From NCBI GenBank assembly GCA_013698055.1, contig JACCVS010000595.1, positions 1-6,306 of the forward strand: a stretch of 6,306 nucleotides of DNA. The letters are read 5' to 3'. Numbering within the stretch: position 1 is the first letter of the stretch; each line of letters starts with the position of its first letter. Positions 1-4,999 of the stretch are shown piece after piece. The notes under the pieces are model-generated. The model was not told the origin of the DNA, did not search any database, and saw only the letters and a program-made list of their open reading frames with translations. The translations under genes were made by a program, and so were the position numbers. The DNA comes from Acidobacteriota bacterium (GTDB taxonomy: Bacteria; Acidobacteriota; Blastocatellia; Pyrinomonadales; Pyrinomonadaceae).

Positions 1-213
1 CTGGGCCTCGCCGTCAGACTCAGGATTGGCTTTGAAGATGGTGTGGAAGAAGTGGTCTCCATCCGCCCGGCCACAAAAAGTGAAGCCGCGGGTGGGAGCA
101 AAGCCTCTGCGCAGTTTCTCGAAATGATGCCGCTTGCGATATCCAGCATCGGTAAGAAGGAAGACATTAAAAAACGAAGCAAAAGATGAGCGATGAAAGC
201 AGTCAGGAAGCAT
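1..213 (-). other. Weak edge ORF, unrecognised (possible partial gene)
   Basis: An ORF on the minus strand runs from an ATG at 213 off the left edge (71 codons; the frame is open upstream to about 256). It contains TDAGYRKRHHFEKL and FCGRADGDHFFHTIFK, which I do not recognise as any family. No convincing Shine-Dalgarno precedes the ATG. The opposite strand is also open from the left edge to a TGA at 187-189 (62 codons, ending KKEDIKKRSKR), so either strand, or neither, may be coding. If the tRNA scar at 511-555 marks the boundary of an integrated element, this stretch is flanking chromosome. Function unknown; low confidence. Confidence 0.22.
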
Positions 214-465
214 AAAGACAGGAAATGCTCGCCGGCTTGAGTTAAAATCTTCCGGTAGAATTTGAGATTATGCCTTCAGGAAGAACGCTTCTCCCTACTG
301 CCGATTTCATCTAACCCTTACTGAAAATTGCTGATTAGCGTGAGGTCGCGGCCCCTATCCTGCTGATGCTTACCGATCACTATTGAGATGTTTGGTCACA
401 ATATGGTCACAAGATGAGCGACCTCTGCTTATCTAGGAATTCCTGTCCAATATATGACTCAAATG
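214..465. other. Non-coding stretch, no gene seen
   Basis: No frame of useful length was found between the edge ORF and the tRNA terminator. The only structure noted is the short direct repeat at 393-412, annotated separately. The stretch is probably intergenic DNA downstream of the tRNA gene. Confidence 0.5.
393..412 (+). repeat. Short direct repeat TGGTCACAA x2, 11-bp period
   Basis: TGGTCACAA occurs at 393-401 and 404-412, separated by TA, so the copies sit one helical turn apart on the same face of DNA. It lies about 100 bp from the tRNA-Ala 3' half. Spaced direct repeats near a tRNA att core can be arm-type recombinase or excisionase sites, but nothing here proves binding and chance is possible. 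Confidence 0.45.
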
Positions 466-493
466 AAAAACAGCCAGCAGTGCGGCTGGCTGT
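466..493 (-). terminator. Intrinsic terminator downstream of the tRNA-Ala 3' end
   Basis: A perfect 9-bp stem (470-478 ACAGCCAGC with 485-493 GCTGGCTGT, 6-nt loop) is followed on the minus strand by a run of five T. This is a canonical rho-independent terminator, placed 18 bp after the CCA of the tRNA-Ala fragment and reading in the same direction. It indicates that the tRNA 3' end is the original chromosomal one rather than a copy carried by an element. Confidence 0.85.
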
Positions 494-510
494 AAGGAGT
501 TGAATTTTAT

Positions 511-555
511 TGGTGGAGCAGAGGAGGGTCGAACTCCTGGCCTCCGCATTGCGAA
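511..555 (-). tRNA. 3' half of tRNA-Ala (anticodon CGC), attachment-site scar
   Basis: Read on the minus strand, the sequence from the anticodon loop TTCGCAA (555-549) to an encoded CCA (513-511) matches a tRNA 3' half. It has 39-43 TGCGG, variable loop AGGCC, T-stem AGGAG/CTCCT with loop TTCGACC, acceptor strand CTGCTCC, and discriminator A73. Position 70 is U, compatible with the G3:U70 identity pair of tRNA-Ala. The 5' half is absent: the bases preceding the loop (TTTGG) do not pair with TGCGG, and no D-arm or 5' acceptor strand GGRGCAG is seen upstream. A tRNA cut exactly at the anticodon loop, with its own terminator retained, is the usual product of tyrosine-recombinase integration into a tRNA gene. 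It cannot give a functional tRNA. The isotype call rests on the anticodon and U70. Confidence 0.75.
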
Positions 556-679
556 CCAAACGCTCCGCCTAAATGTAAATAACTGATTTCAAAGTGAAAC
601 GCAGCCACGCTAAAAATCAAGCAATTTACATTCGTTGACATCCACTGACTGCTGGGTACTGTTCTTTGACGGATATTCC

Positions 680-697
680 TGCCCCATTTATGCCCCA
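680..697 (+). repeat. Short direct repeat TGCCCCA x2, 11-bp period
   Basis: TGCCCCA at 680-686 and 691-697 is separated by TTTA, the same 11-bp period as the repeat at 393-412. It lies between the two tRNA 3' halves, about 125 bp from the tRNA-Ala scar. It could be an arm-type site or a remnant of an integrase gene end; neither can be shown from the sequence alone. Confidence 0.4.
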
Positions 698-739
698 ATG
701 AACAGCGTCTTAATTGACCTGCATCATCGCCTAAACTAA

Positions 740-782
740 TAGTAGCTGGGGTAGCTTGAACACGCAACCTTCGGGTTATGAA
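740..782 (-). tRNA. Degraded 3' half of a tRNA-Met-like gene
   Basis: On the minus strand, an anticodon loop TTCATAA (782-776, anticodon CAT) is followed by CCCGA, variable loop AGGTT, T-stem strand GCGTG, T-loop TTCAAGC and TACCC, then CAGCTACTA in place of an acceptor strand plus CCA. This follows the elongator tRNA-Met pattern, in which CATAACCCGAAGGT is characteristic. The T-stem pairs at only 4 of 5 positions (one a G:U) and the CCA is missing. As with the tRNA-Ala scar, the 5' half is absent and the bases before the loop (CAGGT) do not pair with CCCGA. It is best read as an old attachment-site remnant. No terminator follows it. Confidence 0.45.
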
Positions 783-981
783 ACCTGCGCCGGTGTGTGC
801 GGTTATTACGTTCTGTACACATTACAGTGCAACTAACGCGGCTCGCAGCCCATCAAGTTTGCGCCTGTTACGCCCTATTGCTTCCTATTGATGTATAAGA
901 CTTGCACGCATTTCCTCACGCCTCTCTACTTGAAAAATATCACTTTCTTCCAAATACGGATCGCGCGTGTCATACGCGAAC
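783..981. other. Non-coding stretch, nothing recognised
   Basis: No credible coding frame, RNA or IS fragment was recognised on either strand between the tRNA-Met-like remnant and the FGE fragment. Confidence 0.4.
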
Positions 982-1123
982 CTAGCGCCGTACAACTGCC
1001 ACAACCCGGAATCCGATACTGCCATAACGGCTGTCGGGTGGATTGTTTGAACCCCAATAAGACATTAACTTGACTTCAGCCGAGTTGAGCCAAAGCCGAG
1101 TTGAGCCAAGATCCTCCACGTAG
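982..1123 (-). pseudogene. C-terminal fragment of an FGE/SUMF1-domain protein, frameshifted
   Basis: Minus-strand translation gives LRGGSWLNSA (from 1123) and, in another frame, EVKLMSYWGS followed by NNPPDSRYGSIGFRVV and a TAG stop at 984-982. RGGSW and the terminal GFRVV are hallmark motifs of the formylglycine-generating enzyme (SUMF1/EgtB/PvdO) superfamily C-terminus. Members include sulfatase-activating enzymes and many uncharacterised domains. The two pieces are in different frames because a 16-bp segment is tandemly duplicated at 1078-1109. Removing one copy restores a continuous reading LNSA-EVKLM. Only about the last 45 residues remain. At 1123 the frame runs directly into an IS3 OrfA fragment, so the gene was cut by a deletion joining it to IS DNA. 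Which FGE subfamily it belonged to cannot be told. Confidence 0.7.
1078..1109. repeat. Perfect 16-bp tandem duplication
   Basis: AGCCGAGTTGAGCCAA occurs at 1078-1093 and is repeated exactly at 1094-1109. Sixteen is not a multiple of three, so the duplication shifts the frame of the FGE fragment on the minus strand and creates the TGA at 1078-1076. The identity of the copies suggests a fairly recent replication-slippage event. Confidence 0.9.
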
Positions 1124-1320
1124 GATCTCCTTCATCACCTCGATCTCTAAATCACGTTCGGCGACCAACTTCTTCAGCCGTGCGTTCTCGCGTTCTAGTT
1201 CGCGAAGATGAACCGCATCGGGCACGTTCATGCCACCGAAGCGTTGGCGCCAACGATAAAAACTTTGCTCTGAGACAGCGTGCTTACCGCAGATATTTTG
1301 AATGGTGTCTGCAACCCGCG
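1124..1320 (-). pseudogene. Internal fragment of an IS3-family OrfA
   Basis: The minus-strand frame encodes VADTIQNICGKHAVSEQ, SFYRWRQRFGGM and LRELERENARLKKLVAERD, then LEIEVMKEI. This is the helix-turn-helix plus leucine-zipper coiled coil of IS3-family OrfA (HTH_Tnp_1 type). The N-terminus is cut at about 1320 by the junction with the protease pseudogene; an ATG at 1330 is fortuitous. The C-terminus runs without interruption into the FGE fragment (LRGGSW), giving an 84-residue chimeric ORF that ends at 1076. No OrfB and no inverted repeats of this element are present. It is unrelated in detail to the intact IS3 at 2622-3841, whose OrfA starts MRKYDDEFKRE. Confidence 0.75.
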
Positions 1321-1329
1321 TCCGCCTCA

Positions 1330-2043
1330 TACATGAGACTCGCCGACCCGAGATTCGTTAATGTCGGGGCAGATGTGGTGGCCATCGGTTCCCCGGGCTT
1401 GCCGGGCGGCTCTCAAATCCTGGCTAACACAGTTACCAAGGGTATCGTGAGTGCCTTCCGTAAGTCCGAATCCTTTGGGCTGCTTATCCAGACAGACGTC
1501 AACATTAACCACGGTAACTCAGGTGGCCCTCTCCTTAATCTGCGTGGCGAAGTCATAGGAGTCAACACACTTGCTTTCCGGGAAGGAGGAGCGACGGGGC
1601 TGAACTTTGCCATCTTCGATTCAGAAGTCCTTGATATGCTCAAGCAGCATTTCGACTTTGTGCCGGACTACCTGAAGGACGAACCTCGACAGGAGGTCGC
1701 ACAGTCAGGTACGACGCAGGTGTCCGCCACTCAGGCTATGCAACTCTCTGCATCGGTCAGTCCGGCGCCTCCTGCAGTTATTGCTCCCGCAACACCTTCC
1801 TCGCCCCCTGTTAAGACAGCTATCTCGGTTACTTCAGAACCCGGCGGCGCGGAGATCTCAGTGGATGGTGTGTTTGATAGCTCTACGCCGTCGAAACTTC
1901 TACTCACACCTGGCGAGCACACTGTTCGTGTCACACGACCCGGTTACAAAGCATGAGAGCGGAAGATCATTGTTGAAGTCGGAGCGGAAAAATCATTAAA
2001 CGCTCTACTCGAAAAAGAGTCTCCCAAAGCAACGCCTAAGTAA
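1330..2043 (+). pseudogene. Truncated Deg-like serine protease with C-terminal PEGA domain
   Basis: The plus frame from about 1330 reads RLADPRFVNVGADVVAIGSPG, then TVTKGIVSAF, QTDVNINHGNSGGPLLN and GEVIGVNTLAF. This is the C-terminal half of an HtrA/DegP-like (S1C) trypsin fold with the catalytic Ser in GNSGGP (codon 1519-1521). The His and Asp of the triad would lie in the missing N-terminus. A Pro/Ala/Ser-rich linker (about 1700-1815) leads to a PEGA domain (from 1822: VTSEPGGAEISVDG, TPGEHTVRVTRPGYKA). The PEGA domain is interrupted by TGA at 1954-1956. The same frame continues ERKIIVEVGAEKSLNALL to a TAA at 2041-2043, so TGA most likely replaced a Trp codon (GYKAWERK). An ATG at 1180 opens the frame, but codons before about 1325 are antisense to the IS3 fragment and not native. 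The gene is dead at both ends; the original was probably an exported envelope protease. Confidence 0.8.
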
Positions 2044-2054
2044 GAACCTGAATT

Positions 2055-2333
2055 GCCAAAGGAGTGTCACCGTGTAAATTTGGCAAGTCGGTGCGAGGCC
2101 GTGCGAGACTGTCCAGGATGGGCACTCCGCGCATTCGTCGCTCATTGTACTTCCCGGCCATCACGGCACTCAGATGTAATCCAGTCATCAAGGCATGAGC
2201 AAGTGGGTTGAGGGAAAGAGGCAAATGTGAAATGCAGATCATCGGCGCAGTGATGCGCAAACTCATTCATCTGGCTTACGGAGTGTTGAAGAGTGGCAAG
2301 CCTTTTGATCCGCTTCACGCACAAAATGCTTGA
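2055..2333 (+). pseudogene. C-terminal fragment of an IS110-family transposase
   Basis: The plus frame reads KGVSPCKFGKSVRGRARLSRMG, LYFPAITALRCNPVIKA, a TGA at 2193-2195, then LRERGKCEMQIIGAVM and RKLIHLAYGVLKSGKPFDP to a TGA at 2331-2333. This is the Transposase_20 C-terminal domain of IS110/IS1111-family recombinases, including the conserved Ser-containing GKSVRGRARLS segment and the terminal VLKSGKPFDP motif. The DEDD (RuvC-like) N-terminal domain is absent here. The internal TGA at KA-TGA-ASGLRERGK makes it non-functional. It begins 11 bp after the protease gene's original stop. An IS110 N-terminal piece in the same orientation lies at 5094-5369, and the two pieces are nearly complementary in coverage. 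Confidence 0.85.
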
Positions 2334-2618
2334 CTCTTAACACGGTATCTAACCGGGCGCGCATTCAACTCCAGTACGGCCAAGTTGACGATGAAATTAA
2401 AGCTAATTCGCGCTCCGGTTGAATGAGTTCCTATGCAAAGTCAAGACTCGACTGAACACACCTCACTGTACCCAACTTGAAATTCAGCGAAGCTGAGCAC
2501 GAGGTATTTTCTTTCTCGCGTTGATGCTGATGAGAAAGAGCGCGTCCGGTGTAGTTCCACGCTCCTCTTCGGGATCACTTGTCCCATGTCATGATTCGGG
2601 TGAAGGCTCAAATGGTCA
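2334..2618. other. Non-coding, strongly foldable DNA between IS110 end and IS3
   Basis: No gene was found. It begins as the region downstream of the IS110 C-terminus and may hold that element's right end; the exact end is not visible. Apart from the 2351-2420 fold, there is a perfect 8-bp hairpin at 2510-2517/2532-2539 (TCTTTCTC/GAGAAAGA) and a 5-bp hairpin at 2484-2496 (TCAGC-GAA-GCTGA). Confidence 0.5.
2351..2420 (+). ncRNA. Candidate structured RNA beside IS110 end
   Basis: A closing stem pairs 2351-2361 (AACCGG then GCGCG) with 2409-2420 (CGCGC, bulged T2414, CCGGTT): 11 bp with one bulge. Inside it, CAACT 2366-2370 pairs with AGTTG 2383-2387. A nearby AT-rich palindromic arm lies around 2395-2408. 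It starts 17 bp after the IS110 stop codon. IS1111-group members of the IS110 family carry their structured RNA on the 3' side of the ORF, so this could be a remnant of such a region. Transcription and direction are unknown; the strand given follows the transposase. Confidence 0.35.
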
Positions 2619-2621
2619 CAC

Positions 2622-2640
2622 TGAGATGGTCAAGTTTTCC
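2622..2640 (+). repeat. Left inverted repeat of the IS3-family element
   Basis: TGAGATGGTCAAGTTTTCC matches the outer 19 bp of the right end at 14 positions. It contains the orfB stop codon (2632-2630). Confidence 0.7.
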
Positions 2641-3679
2641 CGGATACGATGCTCTCGCTGCTTGACCCTTTCTTTTTAAGATTGATTTCTCGCTCGAACT
2701 CTTCCGGGCTTTTATAGCCCAAAGCCGAATGCCGTCGCAGCCGATTGTAATAACCTTCGATGTAGCTAAAGGTTTCACTTCTGGCTTGGCCAGTGTCTTC
2801 AAACACGCCGTCTTCGAGTAGCTCGGCTTTATACCTCGAAAACAGACTTTCTGCCTGCGCGTTGTCCCAGCAGTTGGCGCGCCGCGACATTGATTGGCGG
2901 CAGCCATGAGCTTGCAACTGCGCGCGAAAGTTGTGTGACACGTACTGCGAACCGCGATCCGTATGAACTATTGTGTTGAGCGTGATGCCGCCACCTTCAA
3001 CCGCTTTGGCAAAGGCTTTTGTCACTAACTCGTCGGTCATCCGCGCTTCAACCGCCCAACCCACGATCCGCCGTGTAAACGTATCCTGCCACGTTGCTAG
3101 ATAACTCCACTTGCCTGACCGAAGTGGCAAGTAGGTAATGTCACCAATGATGACTTCGCCCGCTTGGCGCGCGACATTCTTGCCATCCATCAACAGGTTC
3201 GGACTCACCTGATAAGCATGACGTGAATCGGTAGTGCGCGGCACAAAGCGGCGCGGCGCGATGGCCTGCAACTTTTGCCTGCGCATCAGTGAGCGAACCT
3301 GAAAGCGTCCAACCGGGTTGCCCTGTGCCGCGAGTTCTGCCACGATGCGGCGTGACCCATAGCGCCGCCGATGCTGATAAAACACCTCTTCCACTTGTTT
3401 GGCAACAGCAGCTTTCTGCTCGCTCAACAGATAACTTTTGCCGCTTGCATAAGCGTGATACGCGCTCGCCGACACCCGCATAACGCGGCATAACAAACCC
3501 AGCGGAAAGTGCGGCTTCTCCTCGTTAATGAATCGGTAGCGAACTACTCGCTTCTGCCGAAGATAAGCGCCGCCTTTTTTAATATGTCGCGCTCCATCTC
3601 CACCTCGCGCAGTTTCCGGCGCAAGGCGATGACTTCCTTTTCCGAATCTGAACTGGATTCGATTGTTTGCCGCTTCCAC
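2630..3679 (-). CDS. IS3-family OrfB, DDE transposase domain (expressed as OrfAB)
   Basis: This is the catalytic part of the IS3 transposase (rve integrase core), which carries out copy-out/paste-in transposition through a circular intermediate. Numbered from the first in-frame start at 3679, the catalytic triad is D180 (VIIGDITYL), D241 (IVHTDRGSQY) and E277 (WDNAQAESLF). The spacings of 60 and 35 residues are exactly those of the family. An HTH_21-type segment (RRRYGSRRIVAEL) precedes the core and the C-terminal YYNRLRRHSALGYKSPEEFE motif is complete. The first 35 codons lie antiparallel to family expectation because they overlap orfA in another frame. The true product is the transframe OrfAB, joined at AAAAAAG (3580-3574) as LKK-GGAYLRQKR, about 387 residues. 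No damage was seen. Confidence 0.92.
   Translation of the reverse strand: MEAANNRIQFRFGKGSHRLAPETARGGDGARHIKKGGAYLRQKRVVRYRFINEEKPHFPLGLLCRVMRVSASAYHAYASGKSYLLSEQKAAVAKQVEEVFYQHRRRYGSRRIVAELAAQGNPVGRFQVRSLMRRQKLQAIAPRRFVPRTTDSRHAYQVSPNLLMDGKNVARQAGEVIIGDITYLPLRSGKWSYLATWQDTFTRRIVGWAVEARMTDELVTKAFAKAVEGGGITLNTIVHTDRGSQYVSHNFRAQLQAHGCRQSMSRRANCWDNAQAESLFSRYKAELLEDGVFEDTGQARSETFSYIEGYYNRLRRHSALGYKSPEEFEREINLKKKGSSSESIVSGKT
3538..3552 (-). promoter_or_regulatory. Hairpin downstream of the frameshift site
   Basis: AGCGA and TCGCT form a 5-bp stem with a 5-nt loop, starting 21 nt after the slippery heptamer and containing the orfA stop codon. IS3 frameshift sites are often helped by a downstream structure. 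This one is weak and somewhat far, so its role is uncertain. Confidence 0.35.
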
Positions 3680-3792
3680 TTATGCAGCAGACTCTCGGCG
3701 CAACCTAATTCGCGCGCCACGCTGGCCACCGGTTGACCATCATGAATCTTCTTGATGGCTTCACGTTTGAACTCGTCGTCATATTTTCTCAT
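3544..3792 (-). CDS. IS3-family OrfA, helix-turn-helix regulator
   Basis: This 82-residue protein starts at an ATG at 3792. An N-terminal helix-turn-helix (FKREAIKKI, VASVARELGCAESLLHKWKRQ, residues 8-42) should bind the element's ends. A heptad-rich coiled coil (residues about 51-75, EKEVIALRRKLREVEMERD) is the usual multimerisation leucine zipper. It ends with TAG at 3546-3544. Near the end, TTA AAA AAG presents an A6G slip site, letting ribosomes move to the orfB frame and make OrfAB. No strong Shine-Dalgarno was seen upstream. Intact, with the usual family length. Confidence 0.9.
   Translation of the reverse strand: MRKYDDEFKREAIKKIHDGQPVASVARELGCAESLLHKWKRQTIESSSDSEKEVIALRRKLREVEMERDILKKAALIFGRSE
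3574..3580 (-). promoter_or_regulatory. A6G slippery heptamer for -1 ribosomal frameshifting
   Basis: On the minus strand the orfA frame reads TTA AAA AAG, containing A-AAA-AAG, the classic bacterial -1 slip sequence used by IS3-family elements and dnaX. Shifting gives AAA AAA GGC GGC GCT TAT, i.e. KKGGAY, which enters orfB in frame. Confidence 0.85.
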
Positions 3793-3822
3793 CTTGTTAT
3801 GTTAGCGAGAGTTTTATGTCTT

Positions 3823-3841
3823 GAAAAATTAGACCACGTCA
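3823..3841 (-). repeat. Right inverted repeat of the IS3-family element
   Basis: The reverse complement TGACGTGGTCTAATTTTTC matches the left end at 14 of 19 positions. It lies 31 bp upstream of the orfA start and would also carry or abut its promoter. Confidence 0.7.
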
Positions 3842-3844
3842 CAC

Positions 3845-4003
3845 TGTTAGACGGGTTCTGCTCTCGCGTTGACCCACACTCAATCTCTCCCCTCTCCCTA
3901 TCTTTCTCATCGTCTCTTGCGAGGCGTGAGAATTATACACCGGACGACTGGGACTTGTATCATGTCCTGTTAGGTGCGGGCAATTGGTTAAGCTCCTCCA
4001 GAA
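3845..4003. other. Intergenic, nothing recognised
   Basis: This stretch lies between the IS3 element and the 3' end of the methyltransferase gene. There is no coding frame and no clear terminator for the gene, so any terminator may have been displaced by the IS insertion further downstream. Confidence 0.4.
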
Positions 4004-4750
4004 TTAGTTCTCTCTTACCGCAATTATTTCGTATAGAGCGTTCTTGAAGAAAAAACGTTTCAATCTATCACCCGCATGACGGGGCACCCTCTCTTTGGCG
4101 CTTGCCTTAGTCTCGTCAATGTTATTAGTTTCTCGCAGTATGCGGAAAGGTAAATCTTCAAAGAGCCGTTGGGCCCTACTCAACGTGAGATGAACTGTAT
4201 GGTCAGCGAAGGGGCCGATTTCGTACCTAACGCCGAGATCATTCCAAGCTGCATGTACACGCGATGCCAGAGCGTAAACTGGGTGGTGTATATTCACCGT
4301 AAAGTAAAGCAGCCCGGACGGCTTGAGCACCCGCGCTATCTCGCCCACGATACTTGCTGGTGACTCGGCGTGGTCAACAACATTGTCAGACAGCACGATG
4401 TCGAAGGAATTATCGGCGAACGGGAGCGATTCGCCGAAAGCGGCTACAGTAGGCACTTGACGTTGCCACAGCGGGAAGAGTTTCGCGTATGACTGGGCAA
4501 GGGGGTCAACCCCTACTCTCTGCTCAGCACCGAAGAAGAAGATGAGGCCATGTGCCCCACTCCCGACCTCTAACACGCGAGCATCTGGATTGATCGGGTG
4601 AACCTGTTCAAGAATAGTGCGCACCTTTAGTGACGATTGCATCATAGTTAAAATCGTATCGCGCTCGTGACCGCGAATACGAGTGGCTTTCTTTTCTTGG
4701 TAAACAAGTTGACGAGTAAGTGCTCGTTGTGCTCGTTGCCGGCGACCCAT
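4004..4750 (-). CDS. Class I SAM-dependent methyltransferase (Methyltransf_11 type)
   Basis: This is a 248-residue, apparently intact enzyme predicted to move a methyl group from S-adenosylmethionine to an unknown substrate. Motif I VLEVGSGAHG (about residues 59-68) forms the SAM-binding Gly-rich loop and is followed by the acidic ribose contact in VGVDP (D82). GESLPFADNSFDIVLSDNVVDH (about 106-127) is the motif II/post-motif region that places it in the Methyltransf_11 group. LKPSGLLYFTVN (about 142-153) is motif III. The N-terminus (RRQRAQRALTRQ) is basic and the C-terminus is rich in Lys/Arg/Phe; no membrane segment is seen. An ATG also exists two codons earlier (4756), but the Shine-Dalgarno touches it, so 4750 is preferred. 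It is the only intact non-IS gene here. Such enzymes are common in surface-polysaccharide clusters, but no such neighbours are visible. Confidence 0.82.
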   Translation of the reverse strand: MGRRQRAQRALTRQLVYQEKKATRIRGHERDTILTMMQSSLKVRTILEQVHPINPDARVLEVGSGAHGLIFFFGAEQRVGVDPLAQSYAKLFPLWQRQVPTVAAFGESLPFADNSFDIVLSDNVVDHAESPASIVGEIARVLKPSGLLYFTVNIHHPVYALASRVHAAWNDLGVRYEIGPFADHTVHLTLSRAQRLFEDLPFRILRETNNIDETKASAKERVPRHAGDRLKRFFFKNALYEIIAVREN

Positions 4751-4756
4751 AACCAT

Positions 4757-4761
4757 CCTCT
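4757..4761 (-). promoter_or_regulatory. Shine-Dalgarno that decides the methyltransferase start
   Basis: AGAGG on the minus strand ends directly at the ATG at 4756 (spacing zero, unusable). It lies 6 nt before the ATG at 4750, a normal spacing, so the shorter start is favoured. Confidence 0.6.
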
Positions 4762-4855
4762 AGGTATTACCACCTTTTATGGTAGAGCAGCGTTCTAATA
4801 GAAATTTAGGATATCAAAATGCGCCGCCTGAGCACCTTGTTTGTTGACTAAAGAA

Positions 4856-4906
4856 CGGTTGGCGTCCATGTTGATGCTCAACCGAATGCTCAAGGACGCT
4901 TGAGCA
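4856..4906 (+). ncRNA. Candidate kissing-loop RNA fold upstream of IS110
   Basis: CGGTTG 4856-4861 pairs with CAACCG 4879-4884 (17-nt loop). TGCTCAA 4887-4893 pairs with TTGAGCA 4900-4906 (6-nt loop). The whole second loop, GGACGC 4894-4899, is the perfect complement of GCGTCC 4862-4867 in the first loop. IS110-group elements encode their bridge RNA in the non-coding left end, 5' of the recombinase gene, so this may be part of such an RNA. It lies about 190 bp before the IS110 ATG. Expression and direction are not known. Confidence 0.35.
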
Positions 4907-4999
4907 CCAGGACAGCGGTGAAGTTTATAAGCGCCTGAGGCCACACAAAGAGCCTGTGCGTTAGATTAGCTCCCGCTGCCCAACTTGTGACACCTAGGC

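Larger units (their letters stand above)
2622..3841 (-). mobile_element. Complete IS3-family insertion sequence (1220 bp)
   Basis: Both ends can be placed. TGAGATGGTCAAGTTTTCC at 2622-2640 and the reverse complement of 3823-3841 match at 14 of 19 positions and begin with TG as IS3 ends do. The flanks carry a 3-bp direct repeat CAC (2619-2621 and 3842-3844), a target duplication of the size expected for IS3-family elements. Between the ends lie overlapping orfA and orfB on the minus strand with a -1 frameshift site. The orfB stop codon lies within the left inverted repeat, as is usual. All parts look intact, so the element may still be mobile. I cannot assign the subgroup or name. Confidence 0.85.

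Noticed and set aside
507..767. Minus-strand 86-codon ORF across the tRNA-Ala scar
   Set aside because: Its C-terminal codons are the tRNA itself (ending at CCA). A run GHKWG hints at integrase ends but there are no tyrosine-recombinase motifs.
888..1073. Plus-strand 61-codon ORF
   Set aside because: It lies mostly antisense to the FGE fragment, has no ribosome site and no recognisable motif.
1180..1330. N-terminal extension of the protease frame from an ATG at 1180
   Set aside because: These codons are antisense to the IS3 OrfA fragment and have no protease features; the frame is open there by chance.
1954..2195. Two in-frame TGA codons (1954 in PEGA, 2193 in IS110) might mean TGA is read as an amino acid
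   Set aside because: The intact IS3 transposase ends with TGA at its expected position and Trp is encoded by TGG throughout. Both genes with internal TGA are also truncated, so ordinary pseudogene decay explains them.
393..2621. TGGTCACA occurs at 393, 404 and 2613
   Set aside because: An 8-mer seen three times is weak evidence, and the third copy is just the flank of the IS3 target duplication.
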